Below, piece by piece: positions 17,744 to 27,009 of a stretch of DNA of 64,000 nt. Positions within the stretch are counted from its first letter, which is position 1. Every line of letters begins with the position of its first letter. Below the pieces are notes generated by a model. The model was not told where the DNA came from, did no database searches, and worked only from the letters and a program-made list of their open reading frames with translations. The DNA is from Verrucomicrobiaceae bacterium. GTDB lineage: Bacteria; Verrucomicrobiota; Verrucomicrobiia; Verrucomicrobiales; Verrucomicrobiaceae. The stretch lies in the NCBI GenBank assembly GCA_024232965.1, contig JACKQF010000003.1, forward strand, positions 744,001 through 808,000, read 5' to 3'. The translations under genes were made by a program, and so were the position numbers.

Positions 17744-18247
17744 ATGTCGGGAGAGTTGCAGTCAATTATTGTGATGGGCGTGTGTGGCTCGGGGAAATCC
17801 CGAGTGGGTGAATTGCTGGCCCGGCGTCTGGGTGGCATTTTTGAGGACGCCGATGATTTCCATCCTCCATCAAACAAGGCCAAGATGAGCAGTGGTGTGC
17901 CCCTCGATGACGACGACCGCTGGCCGTGGTATGCGATCCTCCGAAAGCGCATCGAGGCGCAACGTGGCGCAGGGAAGGTGTATGTGCTGGCCTGCTCTGC
18001 ACTGAAGGCAATTTACCGGGACAGGCTAAAAGATGGGGATGCACCTGGGCAAATGGCCTTTGTGCTGATGGACGGCAGTCAGGAGGTCATTGCGGGCCGA
18101 CTGGCAGCGCGGAAGGGACACTTCATGCCGCCCGCTTTGCTGGCATCACAGTTGGCGACTCTAGAAACGACGGATGATCTTCTCTGCATCAATATTGAGC
18201 AGTCACCTGAGGCGATGGTGGATGAGATCTTGGCCGCGCTGGGCTGA
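17744..18247 (+). CDS. gntK: Gluconokinase
   Basis: 167 residues, cytoplasmic. It phosphorylates D-gluconate to 6-phosphogluconate, feeding the pentose phosphate or Entner-Doudoroff route. The P-loop is GVCGSGKS (12-19), followed by FEDADDFHPPSNKAKMSSG and PLDDDDRWPW, which are diagnostic for GntK (substrate and Mg binding), then VLACSALKAIYRDRL and the lid segment RKGHFMPPALLASQLATLE. The length is normal for the family. ATG 17744 is used; ATG 17732 would add four residues. It is divergent from imuB (94 bp between starts) and ends 5 bp before the convergent TraB/GumN-like gene. No gluconate permease or dehydratase is adjacent. Confidence 0.95.
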   Translation: MSGELQSIIVMGVCGSGKSRVGELLARRLGGIFEDADDFHPPSNKAKMSSGVPLDDDDRWPWYAILRKRIEAQRGAGKVYVLACSALKAIYRDRLKDGDAPGQMAFVLMDGSQEVIAGRLAARKGHFMPPALLASQLATLETTDDLLCINIEQSPEAMVDEILAALG

Positions 18248-18252
18248 GAGCC

Positions 18253-19182
18253 TCACTTTTTTTCGGCAGCCGCAGGTTCCTTTTTGGGGGCTGGCATATC
18301 CCACGCGGTGATCCATGTGGTGCCGGTTTTTCTAAAGCCGCGCTCCATGAGTCGCTTCTCCATGTCCACAAAATGGGCTGCGCCGTAAAAGATGCCTAGC
18401 TTCTTCTTGCCAGCTTTGATCTCGCGGTCCATCACCCCCAGTGCCACGCGGTTACGTTCGCCAATGATGACTGTGCCGCCCTCTGCCTCGATGCCTTCGA
18501 CGAGTTTTTCGATGGCATCAAATTCCTGTCCCACGATCATTTTCAATTCGCTGGCGCTATCGCCGCGAATAAGGAGTTCGATGATTTTGATGAGGCCAGG
18601 CTGCATGCGGGCCAGTTCGGGGTCGCTCTGAAGTTCCTCCATAGCCACGTAGGCCTTCCACCAGAGGGCGAGGAAGCTTTCGCCCTTTTCCTCTTGGGTC
18701 GTGAAAAACTCCTTCACGTCCATGTCTGCATGCACAAAATTCGCAGCGTGGTAATCGATGCATTCGAGCTGGAAATCGAGCTTCAGTTTGTCTCGCATAA
18801 GGCCCTGCAAGACGCCCAACCACTTCAGCTTGTCTTTCTTTTCTTTGGCCTCGGCCTTGGCACCAGCGGGATTTTTGACTTCGGTGCCGATGGCTTTTCC
18901 CACCAATTCGTAGAGCACGACGTCGTAGTTTTTGAATCGATTGTTGAGCTCTGCGTAGTAGGTCTTGTCTGCCACGTGGACTGCGCCGATGAGATCGACC
19001 GTAGTGCCGTCAGCGGAGGCAAAGTGTCCGATTGCGGTCTGGAGTCGGCCCCCTTGATCGTCCTCGACAAACTGGATGTAGTCAGGGGTTTTGGCCTGCT
19101 CTGCAGGTGCGGGCGTTTGTGCAGGTGATAGCGACACCGTGACCAGCATGCTGGCCAGGGTCAAAAGGATTGGCGCTTTCAT
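18253..19182 (-). CDS. Secreted TraB/GumN (TIKI-like) family protein
   Basis: 309 residues with a signal peptide (about 1-21, MKAPILLTLASMLVTVSLSP). The family hallmarks are LIGAVHVADKTYYAELNNRF at the N-terminus (conserved His in a GxxH-type motif), YDVVLYELVG, and the C-terminal LGIFYGAAHFVDMEKRLMER. In animal Tiki proteins this fold is a metal-dependent protease; bacterial roles are undefined. The C-terminal tail is Lys/Ala-rich (PAPKKEPAAAEKK). It is the second gene of a two-gene operon, 5 bp after the dienelactone-hydrolase-like gene, so both may act in the same extracytoplasmic process. Confidence 0.8.
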   Translation of the reverse strand: MKAPILLTLASMLVTVSLSPAQTPAPAEQAKTPDYIQFVEDDQGGRLQTAIGHFASADGTTVDLIGAVHVADKTYYAELNNRFKNYDVVLYELVGKAIGTEVKNPAGAKAEAKEKKDKLKWLGVLQGLMRDKLKLDFQLECIDYHAANFVHADMDVKEFFTTQEEKGESFLALWWKAYVAMEELQSDPELARMQPGLIKIIELLIRGDSASELKMIVGQEFDAIEKLVEGIEAEGGTVIIGERNRVALGVMDREIKAGKKKLGIFYGAAHFVDMEKRLMERGFRKTGTTWITAWDMPAPKKEPAAAEKK

Positions 19183-19187
19183 CTCGG

Positions 19188-19973
19188 TTATTCCTTGGCA
19201 AACAGGCGCGCCATGAAGGTCTTCATTTCCTCCCAGGACTGCTTGTCTGCGGCTTCGTTGTAGGCGGCACCTTTTGAGTTGTCATTGCCTGCGGCCTTTT
19301 GGGTAAATGCATGCACCGCGCCGGGGTATTGAATGAGTTTGTAGGTGACACCTGCGGCCTTCATTTCGGACTCAAAGGCTTCTACATCTGCCTTGGGAAC
19401 GAAGGGATCAGCGGCACCGTGCAGTGCCAGAACTTCACAACGCACATTTTTGCCGTCCGCTGGAGTAGGGGAGTCGAGGCCGCCATGGAAGCTGACCACG
19501 CCCTTGATTGCTGCACCGCTGCGGGCGAGTTCCACCACGCCAGTGCCGCCAAAGCAATAGCCGATAGCGATGATGCGGGTGGGGTCTGTTTGGGGTTCTT
19601 TTTTGAGGACTTCCAATGCCGCATTGAGTCGGTCACGATACAGTTTCCGGTCAGACTTGTATTTGCCTGCCTCTTGGCCGGCTGCGGGAGGCCCCGGTGG
19701 ACGGATGCCTTTGCCGTAAATGTCCGCCGCGAAGACGTTGTAGCCGAGTTCTGCCAGCATGTGGGCGCGCATCTTTTCGTTTTCGCCGAGCCCGGTCCAT
19801 TGATGGATGATCAGGACAGACGGCAACTTGCCAGTTCGGGAGCTGTCCACGACGTGGAGCCCCTCGCAGATGGTCTTGCCTGAGGTGTACTCAACAGGAG
19901 ATTCAACGATCTCCGCAGGGCTGGTGCAGGCGAATGCTAGCAGGTTGGCAGTGAAGAGGAGGGCGCGTTTCAT
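19188..19973 (-). CDS. Secreted dienelactone hydrolase family protein
   Basis: 261 residues, alpha/beta-hydrolase fold with a cleavable signal peptide (MKRALLFTANLLAFACTSPA). The nucleophile elbow is IIAIGYCFGGTG with Cys140 in place of Ser, as in dienelactone hydrolases. The acid is in ALHGAADPFVP and the histidine in YPGAVHAFTQ. VLIIHQWTGLGENEKMRAHM carries the oxyanion region. True dienelactone hydrolases open lactone rings in chloroaromatic degradation, but exported verrucomicrobial members probably act on other esters; the substrate is unknown. It is the first gene of the operon with the TraB/GumN-like protein and is divergent from the LTA-synthase-like gene. Confidence 0.87.
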   Translation of the reverse strand: MKRALLFTANLLAFACTSPAEIVESPVEYTSGKTICEGLHVVDSSRTGKLPSVLIIHQWTGLGENEKMRAHMLAELGYNVFAADIYGKGIRPPGPPAAGQEAGKYKSDRKLYRDRLNAALEVLKKEPQTDPTRIIAIGYCFGGTGVVELARSGAAIKGVVSFHGGLDSPTPADGKNVRCEVLALHGAADPFVPKADVEAFESEMKAAGVTYKLIQYPGAVHAFTQKAAGNDNSKGAAYNEAADKQSWEEMKTFMARLFAKE

Positions 19974-20091
19974 GACTCACGATCATAGGCGGATTGGGTT
20001 GGTTTGACAAGAACAGGAATGTTTTGGCATTCGCCTTCGTTCCCACGGAATAGATTGACGAAACCTTTTCATCGTTTCATTTGACGCCCGC

Positions 20092-22077
20092 ATGTCCGAT
20101 ACCCCCAACCTTTCTGAAACTACCTCCCGCCGTTCATGGCCTGCTGTTCCTGCCTCCGTCCTACTTCGTGGGACCTTTGTGGTCATGGGATTGCAGTTGG
20201 TAGTGGCGCTTTTGACTCGGTTGGCTCTGCTTTTCCAGGGCCGGGGCGTGGTTGAGTGGGGGATTGGGTTGGTGGGTGCGTTTGTGAGTGGCCTTTGGTT
20301 TGATCTTTTGGCTGCCTGCTACTCGGCGTTTGTCTGGTGGATTTTGGCGCTGCTAATTCCTGGACTGATTTGGCGCAGTGCCCTCGGTAGGACTCTATTT
20401 TCCCTAATCGTCGGTCTTTACGGGGTCGTTTTTGTCTTTATCGGCGTGGCAGAATGGTTTTTCTGGGATGAGTTTCAGGTCCGCTTTAACTTCATCGCGG
20501 TAGATTACTTGGTCTATACCCAAGAGGTCATCGACAACATTCAGCAATCCTACCCGATGCCGGCGATCTTTATGGGTTTGGTGGCGGCGGGTTTGTTCAT
20601 TGGATGGATTGCGGGTCGTGTAGGACTCGTGAAGTGGGTGACGGAGGGCGATAGCCGCTGGTTGCCTCGGATCTGGCAAACGGTCGGCTATGCTGCGTCT
20701 CTCGTCGGCATTTCGTACGGGTTTAACCAATCGCAGTTACCTCATTTTAATAACGAGTTTAATCGCGAGATCGGCAAGAACGGCATCTATGCGTTCTGCG
20801 CAGCTTTTTGGGAGAGTTCGATCGATTACGACCGCTTTTACATGAAGAAGCCTGTGGAGGAGACGCTCGCGCGGGTGCGGACGCTGCTGGAGACCAAAGC
20901 TGCCAAATTAGCGAGCGCTGGCCCCCATGATCTTCGGCGCATTATCAAGCATGACGGGCCGGAGAAGCATTGGAACGTCGTGTTGATCAGTGTGGAAAGT
21001 CTTAGCGCTGAGTTTCTAGCACATCACAAATCCTCAAAATCCATCCAGACGCCTTACCTTGATAAAATGATGGATGAGGGGCTGTGGTTCGACAAAATGT
21101 ACGCGACTGGGACCCGCACGGTGCGCGGCCTGGAGGCCCTGACATTGTCGGTGCCGCCGACGCCCGGTCAGTCCATCGTGTGGCGTCCGAACAACGAGGA
21201 ATTGTTCTCGTTGGGGCACCTCTTTCGCAGTCGAGGCTATGACACGGCTTACGTCTATGGAGGCGATGCGATGTTTGATAACATGAACTACTTTTTCTCC
21301 CATAACGGCTACCGGGTAGTGGATCGGCAGCGCAAGACGGAGAAGGATATCACCTTCCAGAATGCATGGGGCGTCTGCGATGAAGATCTCATGAACTGGG
21401 CCATGGAAGAGGCGGACGCGGATCATGCAGCCGGTAAGCCTTTCTTTTTGCACGTGATGACGGTTTCCAACCACCGCCCGTTTACTTTTCCAGATGGAAA
21501 AATCGAGCGACCTCAGCCTGAAAATCCACGCAAGGCAGCGGTCAAGTACACCGACTATGCCATCGGCAATTTTGTGGAGCAATCGCGCTCCAAGCCTTGG
21601 TTTGACAATACCCTCTTTGTCGTTGTCGCCGACCATTGCCACGAGAGCGCTGGCAAGGTGGAGTTGGACGTTACAAAGTACCACATCCCTTGCTTGATCT
21701 GGAATCCAAAGCTGGTGAAGCCGCAGGTGTATAAACCCCTGGTCAGTCAGATCGACGTCGGACCGACGGTTCTCGGGTTGATGAACTGGAGCTACACGAC
21801 CCAGTTCTATGGCGAAGATGTGCTGGACTCCGGTTACGAGAAGTCCAAGCGTCGTGCCTTCGTGTCAAACTACCAGAAGATAGGGCTCTTGCGTGAGGAA
21901 GCCTTGGCGATCTTGAAGCCGAAAGGCGAGGTGACACTGGGTAAGGTAGAAATCCGTACCGGCGATTTTGCGTCGGATACTTCAGGTGCCTTGCAAGAGG
22001 TGCTGGATGATGCGGTGGCCTTCTACCAGTCGGCATCCTGGCTCTTCACCAGCGGCAGGATGAAGGCCGAGAATTGA
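20092..22077 (+). CDS. LTA synthase/phosphoglycerol transferase-like membrane sulfatase
   Basis: 661 residues. The N-terminal ~220 residues carry about five transmembrane helices, followed by a periplasmic alkaline-phosphatase-superfamily domain. Motifs are NVVLISVESLSAEFL (metal ligand Glu), the catalytic threonine region YATGTRTVRGLEALTL (Thr341/Thr343), PFFLHVMTVSNHRPF, YTDYAIGNFVEQSRSKPWF and LFVVVADHCHESAGK (metal site). These match the LtaS/OpgB type, which moves phosphoglycerol or phosphoethanolamine onto glycans or lipids, rather than hydrolysing sulfate. In a Gram-negative-type cell the acceptor could be a periplasmic glucan, lipopolysaccharide or another envelope polymer. No neighbour indicates the acceptor. 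Confidence 0.88.
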   Translation: MSDTPNLSETTSRRSWPAVPASVLLRGTFVVMGLQLVVALLTRLALLFQGRGVVEWGIGLVGAFVSGLWFDLLAACYSAFVWWILALLIPGLIWRSALGRTLFSLIVGLYGVVFVFIGVAEWFFWDEFQVRFNFIAVDYLVYTQEVIDNIQQSYPMPAIFMGLVAAGLFIGWIAGRVGLVKWVTEGDSRWLPRIWQTVGYAASLVGISYGFNQSQLPHFNNEFNREIGKNGIYAFCAAFWESSIDYDRFYMKKPVEETLARVRTLLETKAAKLASAGPHDLRRIIKHDGPEKHWNVVLISVESLSAEFLAHHKSSKSIQTPYLDKMMDEGLWFDKMYATGTRTVRGLEALTLSVPPTPGQSIVWRPNNEELFSLGHLFRSRGYDTAYVYGGDAMFDNMNYFFSHNGYRVVDRQRKTEKDITFQNAWGVCDEDLMNWAMEEADADHAAGKPFFLHVMTVSNHRPFTFPDGKIERPQPENPRKAAVKYTDYAIGNFVEQSRSKPWFDNTLFVVVADHCHESAGKVELDVTKYHIPCLIWNPKLVKPQVYKPLVSQIDVGPTVLGLMNWSYTTQFYGEDVLDSGYEKSKRRAFVSNYQKIGLLREEALAILKPKGEVTLGKVEIRTGDFASDTSGALQEVLDDAVAFYQSASWLFTSGRMKAEN

Positions 22078-22258
22078 GTTGTCGCCGGGCGGGGGGGGCG
22101 TTCGGTGGCTCATTTGCGGTTGCAGTCTGTCCTCCTGGTCGGTTGCGTCGAGTATGCTTGGCGACGGGCCTCCTTGCTCGTGGAAAAAACGCTGGTCTCG
22201 GCAATGCATTAGTTATTGTCAATTTGTTAACATCTGTTAATTATATGTGCCCATTCCC

Positions 22259-23089
22259 ATGCCCACCGTTACCAATTACCGCCTCCCAACCAAGCAGCGC
22301 CAAGTGCGCCAGCGTGGGAAGGCAGTCGCGAACGTGAGGAACAATGTAGAGGCAGTGAAGCATCGGCGGGTGTTGGGGATGAAGAAATGGATTGGGGTCT
22401 TGGTCCTCGTTCCGTTGGCGTTGATTACCTTTGTGACGATGCTGAAGTTTTTTGGCCGGATTAGCAGCCGTCATGGGCTGTGGCGCTCTGAGGAGGTGAT
22501 CTTTTTTGGTGCAGGGACGCTGGCTTGGACGGCCGCGTATTTGGCGGGGTGGCGCCCGATCGTGTCCTATGTGTTTGGTCACGAACTGAGTCATCTGATC
22601 GTGGCCAAGCTTTGCGGCGGAAAGATTCTGGACTTCCATGTCTCCGCCAAGGGGGGGTATGTCGAGACGGATAAATCCAATACCGCTATCAGCCTAGCTC
22701 CTTACCTGATTCCGCTCTACTCGATTGTCGCGATGATAATCTTTGGATTGTTGGGCATCTTTGTGCAGCTAGACACGGCGCACGCGCTTCACTTGGGCCG
22801 ATTGACGCTCAATGCGAAGCCAGTCTGGCTGCTCTATTTGCTGATGGGATTTACCTGGGCCTTTCATCTGACCTTTACCATCACCACCATTCGAGCGGAG
22901 CAGGGGGACTTGAAGCGGAACGGGGAGTTCTTTTCCACGCTGCTCATCTTCATCATCAATGTGGTTCTGGTTCTTGGGTTGGTGCTCATTGCCTCGCCGA
23001 ATCCTGACTTTAGCGTGGCTGAAGTCTTTCGTTGTTGGTTCGGAGTGGCTTCTTCCATCGTGGGTTGGCTGTTCAGTTTCCTCACGTAA
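22259..23089 (+). CDS. Membrane protein with HELSH zinc motif (M50-like peptidase candidate)
   Basis: 276 residues with about five to six hydrophobic segments. After a basic cytoplasmic N-terminus (residues 1-43) and a first helix, YVFGHELSHLIVAKLCGGKI holds an HExxH zinc-binding motif (His108-Glu109-His112) within a hydrophobic context, as in M50 site-2 proteases. The second expected ligand motif (NPDG-type) is not obvious; NPDFSVAE near the C-terminus is a weak candidate. The family is therefore tentative: an intramembrane metalloprotease or a divergent M50-like membrane protein. ATG 22259 is used; ATG 22379 (MKKWIGVLVL) is a possible shorter start. Both neighbours appear unrelated. Confidence 0.65.
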   Translation: MPTVTNYRLPTKQRQVRQRGKAVANVRNNVEAVKHRRVLGMKKWIGVLVLVPLALITFVTMLKFFGRISSRHGLWRSEEVIFFGAGTLAWTAAYLAGWRPIVSYVFGHELSHLIVAKLCGGKILDFHVSAKGGYVETDKSNTAISLAPYLIPLYSIVAMIIFGLLGIFVQLDTAHALHLGRLTLNAKPVWLLYLLMGFTWAFHLTFTITTIRAEQGDLKRNGEFFSTLLIFIINVVLVLGLVLIASPNPDFSVAEVFRCWFGVASSIVGWLFSFLT

Positions 23090-23286
23090 AAGCGCCTGGA
23101 TGTTCGTGGTTAGCGGCGACAAGTCTGGATGATTCGAGCAATTTGTTGGCTTCTAGAAAAGTGGGTCTCTCTGCGCCGGGGATTTTCGGATATTTGGAAT
23201 TGCTAGAATGATGTGAGTGCTTTGAAGAGAGTCGATGTTTTTTGATCGATGTGACGAGTGGCTGGCGTTTTTCAGGCTGCCCATCC

Positions 23287-24159
23287 ATGAAAAAGATTCT
23301 ACTTCCCCTGATTGCTGCCACGTTGACCGTCGGCGGATACCTTTATTCCCAGACCACTGCGGCAAAACCAAAGCCGTTGCGTGTGCTTTTGGTCACTGGC
23401 GGTTGCTGTCATGACTACGTGAACCAGCAGCAGTTGCTGAAGACGGGGATCGAGAGCCGCATCAACGCGATTGTGGATGTTGCATTCAATCCTGACACGA
23501 CCACGAAGGCCACATTTGAGATCTACAAATCGAAAGACTGGGCCAAGGACTTCGACGTCGTGATTCATGACGAGTGCTCTGCTGACGTCACCGATCCTGA
23601 GTATGTGAACACGATCCTAGATGCCCACCGCGCTGGAAAACCAGCGGTGAATCTCCATTGCGCTATGCATTGCTATCGCTGGGGCAATTTCCGCGAAGCT
23701 GTCGCCCCAGGTGCGGACAACTCCCATTGGTATGAGATGCTGGGCTTGCAGTCCACGGCTCACGGGCCAAAAACCCCTATCGACATCACCTTCACAGACA
23801 CCGCTAGCCCCATCACTAAGGGCATGACTGGCTGGACGACGGTTGATGAGGAGCTCTATAATAATGTGCAGATCTTCCCTTCAGCTCACGCGTTGGCCAC
23901 TGGTAAGCAGATGCAAAAGCCTAAGGTCAAAAAGGGAGAAAAGGCTGACCCAAATGCCGTCGCTCAGGAAGTGACCTCTGTGGTTGCCTGGACAAACGAA
24001 TTCGGTCCGAACAAGACGCGCATCTTCAGCACGACGATCGGCCATCAAAATGAAACTGTCGGCGACGCTCGCTATCTGGACCTCGTCTCCAACGGTTTGC
24101 TTTGGGCGACTGGCCACCTCGGCGAGGACGGCAAGGCTGCAGAAGGCTACGGCAAGTGA
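23287..24159 (+). CDS. Secreted ThuA domain protein
   Basis: 290 residues. A signal peptide (MKKILLPLIAATLTVGGYLY) is followed by a ThuA-like class I glutamine-amidotransferase fold: PLRVLLVTGGCCHDYVNQQQ, VVIHDECSADVTDPEYVNTI, KPAVNLHCAMHCYRW, and TRIFSTTIGHQNETVGDARY near the end. ThuA domains in Planctomycetes and Verrucomicrobia are common in secreted proteins tied to carbohydrate use (the founding ThuA works in trehalose metabolism); the reaction is not settled. ATG 23287 starts the signal peptide. A rho-independent terminator follows the stop codon and partly insulates it from the TPR-thioredoxin gene. Confidence 0.87.
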   Translation: MKKILLPLIAATLTVGGYLYSQTTAAKPKPLRVLLVTGGCCHDYVNQQQLLKTGIESRINAIVDVAFNPDTTTKATFEIYKSKDWAKDFDVVIHDECSADVTDPEYVNTILDAHRAGKPAVNLHCAMHCYRWGNFREAVAPGADNSHWYEMLGLQSTAHGPKTPIDITFTDTASPITKGMTGWTTVDEELYNNVQIFPSAHALATGKQMQKPKVKKGEKADPNAVAQEVTSVVAWTNEFGPNKTRIFSTTIGHQNETVGDARYLDLVSNGLLWATGHLGEDGKAAEGYGK

Positions 24160-24167
24160 TTTGCGAT

Positions 24168-24193
24168 GGGGTCGCCACGGCGGCCCCGTTTTT
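24168..24193 (+). terminator. Rho-independent terminator after the ThuA gene
   Basis: GGGGTCGC (24168-24175) pairs with GCGGCCCC (24180-24187), one G-U pair, 4-nt loop CACG, followed by G and five T residues (24189-24193). It lies between the ThuA gene and the next start at 24212. Confidence 0.82.
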
Positions 24194-24211
24194 CTACCGG
24201 CACCTCCAACC

Positions 24212-26452
24212 ATGAAGTTTCGATTTTTGTTGGTCTCCTTTGTGGTCGTTGGTGCGGCCTGGGCGGACGATCCTGAGCCTGGCCACTCCCTCCACGGGGA
24301 AGCCTTTGACGAGGGGCCTCGCCAAAGGGCGCACCTGATGGGTGGCACGGGGGATGTGGAGTTCCGCATCACAACGACGAAGGAATCTGCGCAGGCATTT
24401 TTCAATCAAGGCGTCGGTCAGTTGCACGGTTTTTGGTACTACGAGGCAGAGCGTTCCTTCCGCCAAGTGGCGATGCTCGATCCAAGCTGCGCTATGGCCT
24501 ACTGGGGGCTGGCGATGGCCAACGTAAACAATGAAAAGCGAGCCAAGGCCTTTTTAGCTAAGGCGACCGAGCGCAAAGGTCGGGCGGCAGTGCGTGAGCA
24601 GATGTGGATCAGCACCTTGGAGAAGTTTTACAAAGAGGACAAGCGCGACAAGAAGCAGCGCGCGCTGGATTACATCAGTGATCTGGAATCTATCGTACAG
24701 GAGTACCCAGACGACGTTGAGGCCAAGGCCTTTTTGGTTTGGAAGATCTGGGATGCCAAGGGGCAGGTCGGCATGACCAGTAGGCAGGCGGTGAATGCTC
24801 TGCTGGATCAAATTTTTGCTGCCAATCCAAAGCACCCCGCTCACCATTATCGCATCCATCTTTGGGATGACTCCAAGCCCGCCCTCGCATTGGGCGCGGC
24901 GGCACAGTGCGGGCAGGCTTCTCCAGGCATCGCGCACATGTGGCACATGCCGGGGCACACTTTTTCGAAGCTGCGGCGCTTTGACGACGCGGTTTGGCAG
25001 CAATCCGCTGCCACTCGCGTTGATCACGCCTACATGATCGCAGACTTAGTACTGCCGGATCAGATTCATAATTATGCCCACAATGAGGAGTGGTTGGTGC
25101 GCAACCTCAACGAACTCGGCCGCGCTGCTGATGCGGAGGGATTGGCGGAAAGCCTGATTCGCATCCCTCGGCACCCGACCTGGAATACGCTCGATAAGGG
25201 CAGCTGCTCCGCGAGCTATGGCCGCACTCGGTTGATCGAAACCTATCTGAAGTGGCAGCAATGGCAGGAATTGATCAAGGCTGCCAATGGCACTCTCTTG
25301 GGATCGGTGGTGCAGACGAGCCATGAGACGACACGGTTGAGGGCTCTGGGCATCGCGCATTTTCACCTCAACCAAACGGACGAATTGGCGAAGGCCATCG
25401 CTGGCCTTGAGGCACTGGCCAAAAAGGACAAGGCTAAGCAGGACACGGAGAAGAAGGCGGCAGCCAGCGATCCGAAAATCGAGGTGCGCAAGGCTGTGGC
25501 CGCTGGCAAGGAAGTGGTCGCCGCGCCGGCAAAAACGCCAGACAAAAAGGAGACTGCCACAGAGGCAGCGCTTGCGGAACTCCGGGCTATTCAGGCCATC
25601 CTTCGCAAAGACAAGGCTGCGGTGGATCTTCTGAGCAAGACCAAGGATGTGCCAACGGAACGACTGATCCGCTACTGGCTGCGGCTGGACGAAAAGAAGA
25701 AGGTGGAGGACCTCTTGCCACGGTTATCGCAGGATCTAGCGGGCAAATGCACCAAAGCAGACATCTGCCAGGCACTGGGCCGCGCGGACGAGGCGCGCAA
25801 GACTTTTGATGAGGCGCGCAAGCTTGCCTTTGCGATGGATCCCACCTTGCCTTTGGCGGAACGGATGGCGGCACTGGCGCAAGGTTACAAGATCGCTGGC
25901 GACTGGCGCGCAGAGGCGCCCAAGCGCACGGATGTCGGTGTGCGTCCTGCCCTTGCGACACTCGGGCCATTCCATTGGCATCCGCCGGCGGAGCCTTCCT
26001 GGGAGGCGATGGATCTCCAGGGCCAGGTTCTGAAGAACGGAGGCCTAGAGGGACGGCCGAGGCTGCTGTTGTTTTACTTGGGCCATGATTGTGGCCATTG
26101 CGTTGAGCAAGTGCAGGCCTTTGCCAAGGCGGCACCGCAATTCCAGAAGTTGGGCGTGGAGATCGCTGCCGTGACACTTGAGCCGATCGCGGTCGCGCCG
26201 GGAATTTTTGAGGTGGCAGGCAACAAGGGGAAACTGCCGATGAAGATTCTGTGCGATCCAGAGATGGTCGCTTTCAAGAAGGTTCACGGCTACGACGACT
26301 TCGAAGAAAGCCCTCTGCACGCGACCGTGCTGGTGGATAAAGACAATCGGATTCGTTGGTTGGACGTCAGTTGGCAGCCATTCACAGATACCAAATTTTT
26401 GGTCGATGAAACAGCTCGCTTGCTCTCACTGCCGCCAGTGAACGACGAGTAG
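24212..26452 (+). CDS. Secreted TPR protein with C-terminal thioredoxin-like domain
   Basis: 746 residues. A signal peptide (MKFRFLLVSFVVVGAAWA) is followed by TPR-type helices beginning with QAFFNQGVGQLHGFWYYEAE and the consensus-like MLDPSCAMAYWGLAMANV, continuing to about residue 570, with a Lys/Ala-rich charged stretch near 410-450. The last ~150 residues are a redoxin/AhpC-TSA-type domain: LLLFYLGHDCGHCVEQVQAF holds a CxxC pair (Cys627-Gly-His-Cys630), then ILCDPEMVAFKKVHGY and ATVLVDKDNRIRWLDVS. It would be a periplasmic thiol-active scaffold of unknown partner. ATG 24212 is chosen at the signal peptide. It converges with the cytochrome c gene, 7 bp apart. Confidence 0.85.
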   Translation: MKFRFLLVSFVVVGAAWADDPEPGHSLHGEAFDEGPRQRAHLMGGTGDVEFRITTTKESAQAFFNQGVGQLHGFWYYEAERSFRQVAMLDPSCAMAYWGLAMANVNNEKRAKAFLAKATERKGRAAVREQMWISTLEKFYKEDKRDKKQRALDYISDLESIVQEYPDDVEAKAFLVWKIWDAKGQVGMTSRQAVNALLDQIFAANPKHPAHHYRIHLWDDSKPALALGAAAQCGQASPGIAHMWHMPGHTFSKLRRFDDAVWQQSAATRVDHAYMIADLVLPDQIHNYAHNEEWLVRNLNELGRAADAEGLAESLIRIPRHPTWNTLDKGSCSASYGRTRLIETYLKWQQWQELIKAANGTLLGSVVQTSHETTRLRALGIAHFHLNQTDELAKAIAGLEALAKKDKAKQDTEKKAAASDPKIEVRKAVAAGKEVVAAPAKTPDKKETATEAALAELRAIQAILRKDKAAVDLLSKTKDVPTERLIRYWLRLDEKKKVEDLLPRLSQDLAGKCTKADICQALGRADEARKTFDEARKLAFAMDPTLPLAERMAALAQGYKIAGDWRAEAPKRTDVGVRPALATLGPFHWHPPAEPSWEAMDLQGQVLKNGGLEGRPRLLLFYLGHDCGHCVEQVQAFAKAAPQFQKLGVEIAAVTLEPIAVAPGIFEVAGNKGKLPMKILCDPEMVAFKKVHGYDDFEESPLHATVLVDKDNRIRWLDVSWQPFTDTKFLVDETARLLSLPPVNDE

Positions 26453-26459
26453 ACTTGGG

Positions 26460-26900
26460 TTAGTTTGATCGAACCAACTCACCTCGGGGTTTCAGAGCAA
26501 TGGATCGTCCCTCCGGCAGTGGTGCTCCGCTGGCAATCCACTCGCGAAGTATGGTGACTTGCTCCGCGTCGATAGCGTGGCCCGTCGGAGGCATGGCTCC
26601 AGGCTGCTCGTCCTTGAGCGTGACAACTTGATAGAGTCGGCTCCGCTCGGGCTTGCCAGCGACGAGCCACATGGCCTCTGCCTTCAACTTGGCCAGTTCA
26701 CCTGTACTGCCGAAAGGCGGCATGTTGGCTAGGCGATTTTCCCCATGGCAGTGCACACACTTGGATTCAAGGACCGGACGTACGCTGGCAAACGAACCGA
26801 GCTCTGCCTTCTCTGGCGGATGATCCAGGTTGGTGCATTGGGTGGCAACGGCGATAGACAAAATCGACAACGACGCACGGAGAAGGGTTGGACGATGCAT
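26460..26900 (-). CDS. Small planctomycete-type cytochrome c domain protein
   Basis: 146 residues with a hydrophobic N-terminal export segment (about 8-21) and one haem c motif ESKCVHCHGENRLANMPPFG (Cys48, Cys51, His52). MPP in GAMPPTGHAIDAEQ matches the second half of the PSCyt1-type domain and may supply the axial Met. The pattern is the cytochrome C domain normally fused to DUF1549/DUF1553 proteins, here standing alone. Likely location is the periplasm, tethered or free. It is the last gene of a minus-strand run nagA > BatA/vWA > cytochrome, 109 bp after the vWA gene. Confidence 0.82.
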   Translation of the reverse strand: MHRPTLLRASLSILSIAVATQCTNLDHPPEKAELGSFASVRPVLESKCVHCHGENRLANMPPFGSTGELAKLKAEAMWLVAGKPERSRLYQVVTLKDEQPGAMPPTGHAIDAEQVTILREWIASGAPLPEGRSIALKPRGELVRSN

Positions 26901-27009
26901 CCCCCAGCATCTGGCGGTGAGGTGAAATCACAACTCCAAAAAGCACGCCAATTTTGGGCGAAACGTAGCGAAAGCCGCCAGGCTTCCGGTCAGAGAATCG
27001 CACCCAACG

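Noticed and set aside
20004..20032. TTGACA hexamer before the LTA-synthase-like gene as a sigma-70 promoter
   Set aside because: No acceptable -10 hexamer occurs at 16-18 bp spacing, so the match was judged accidental.
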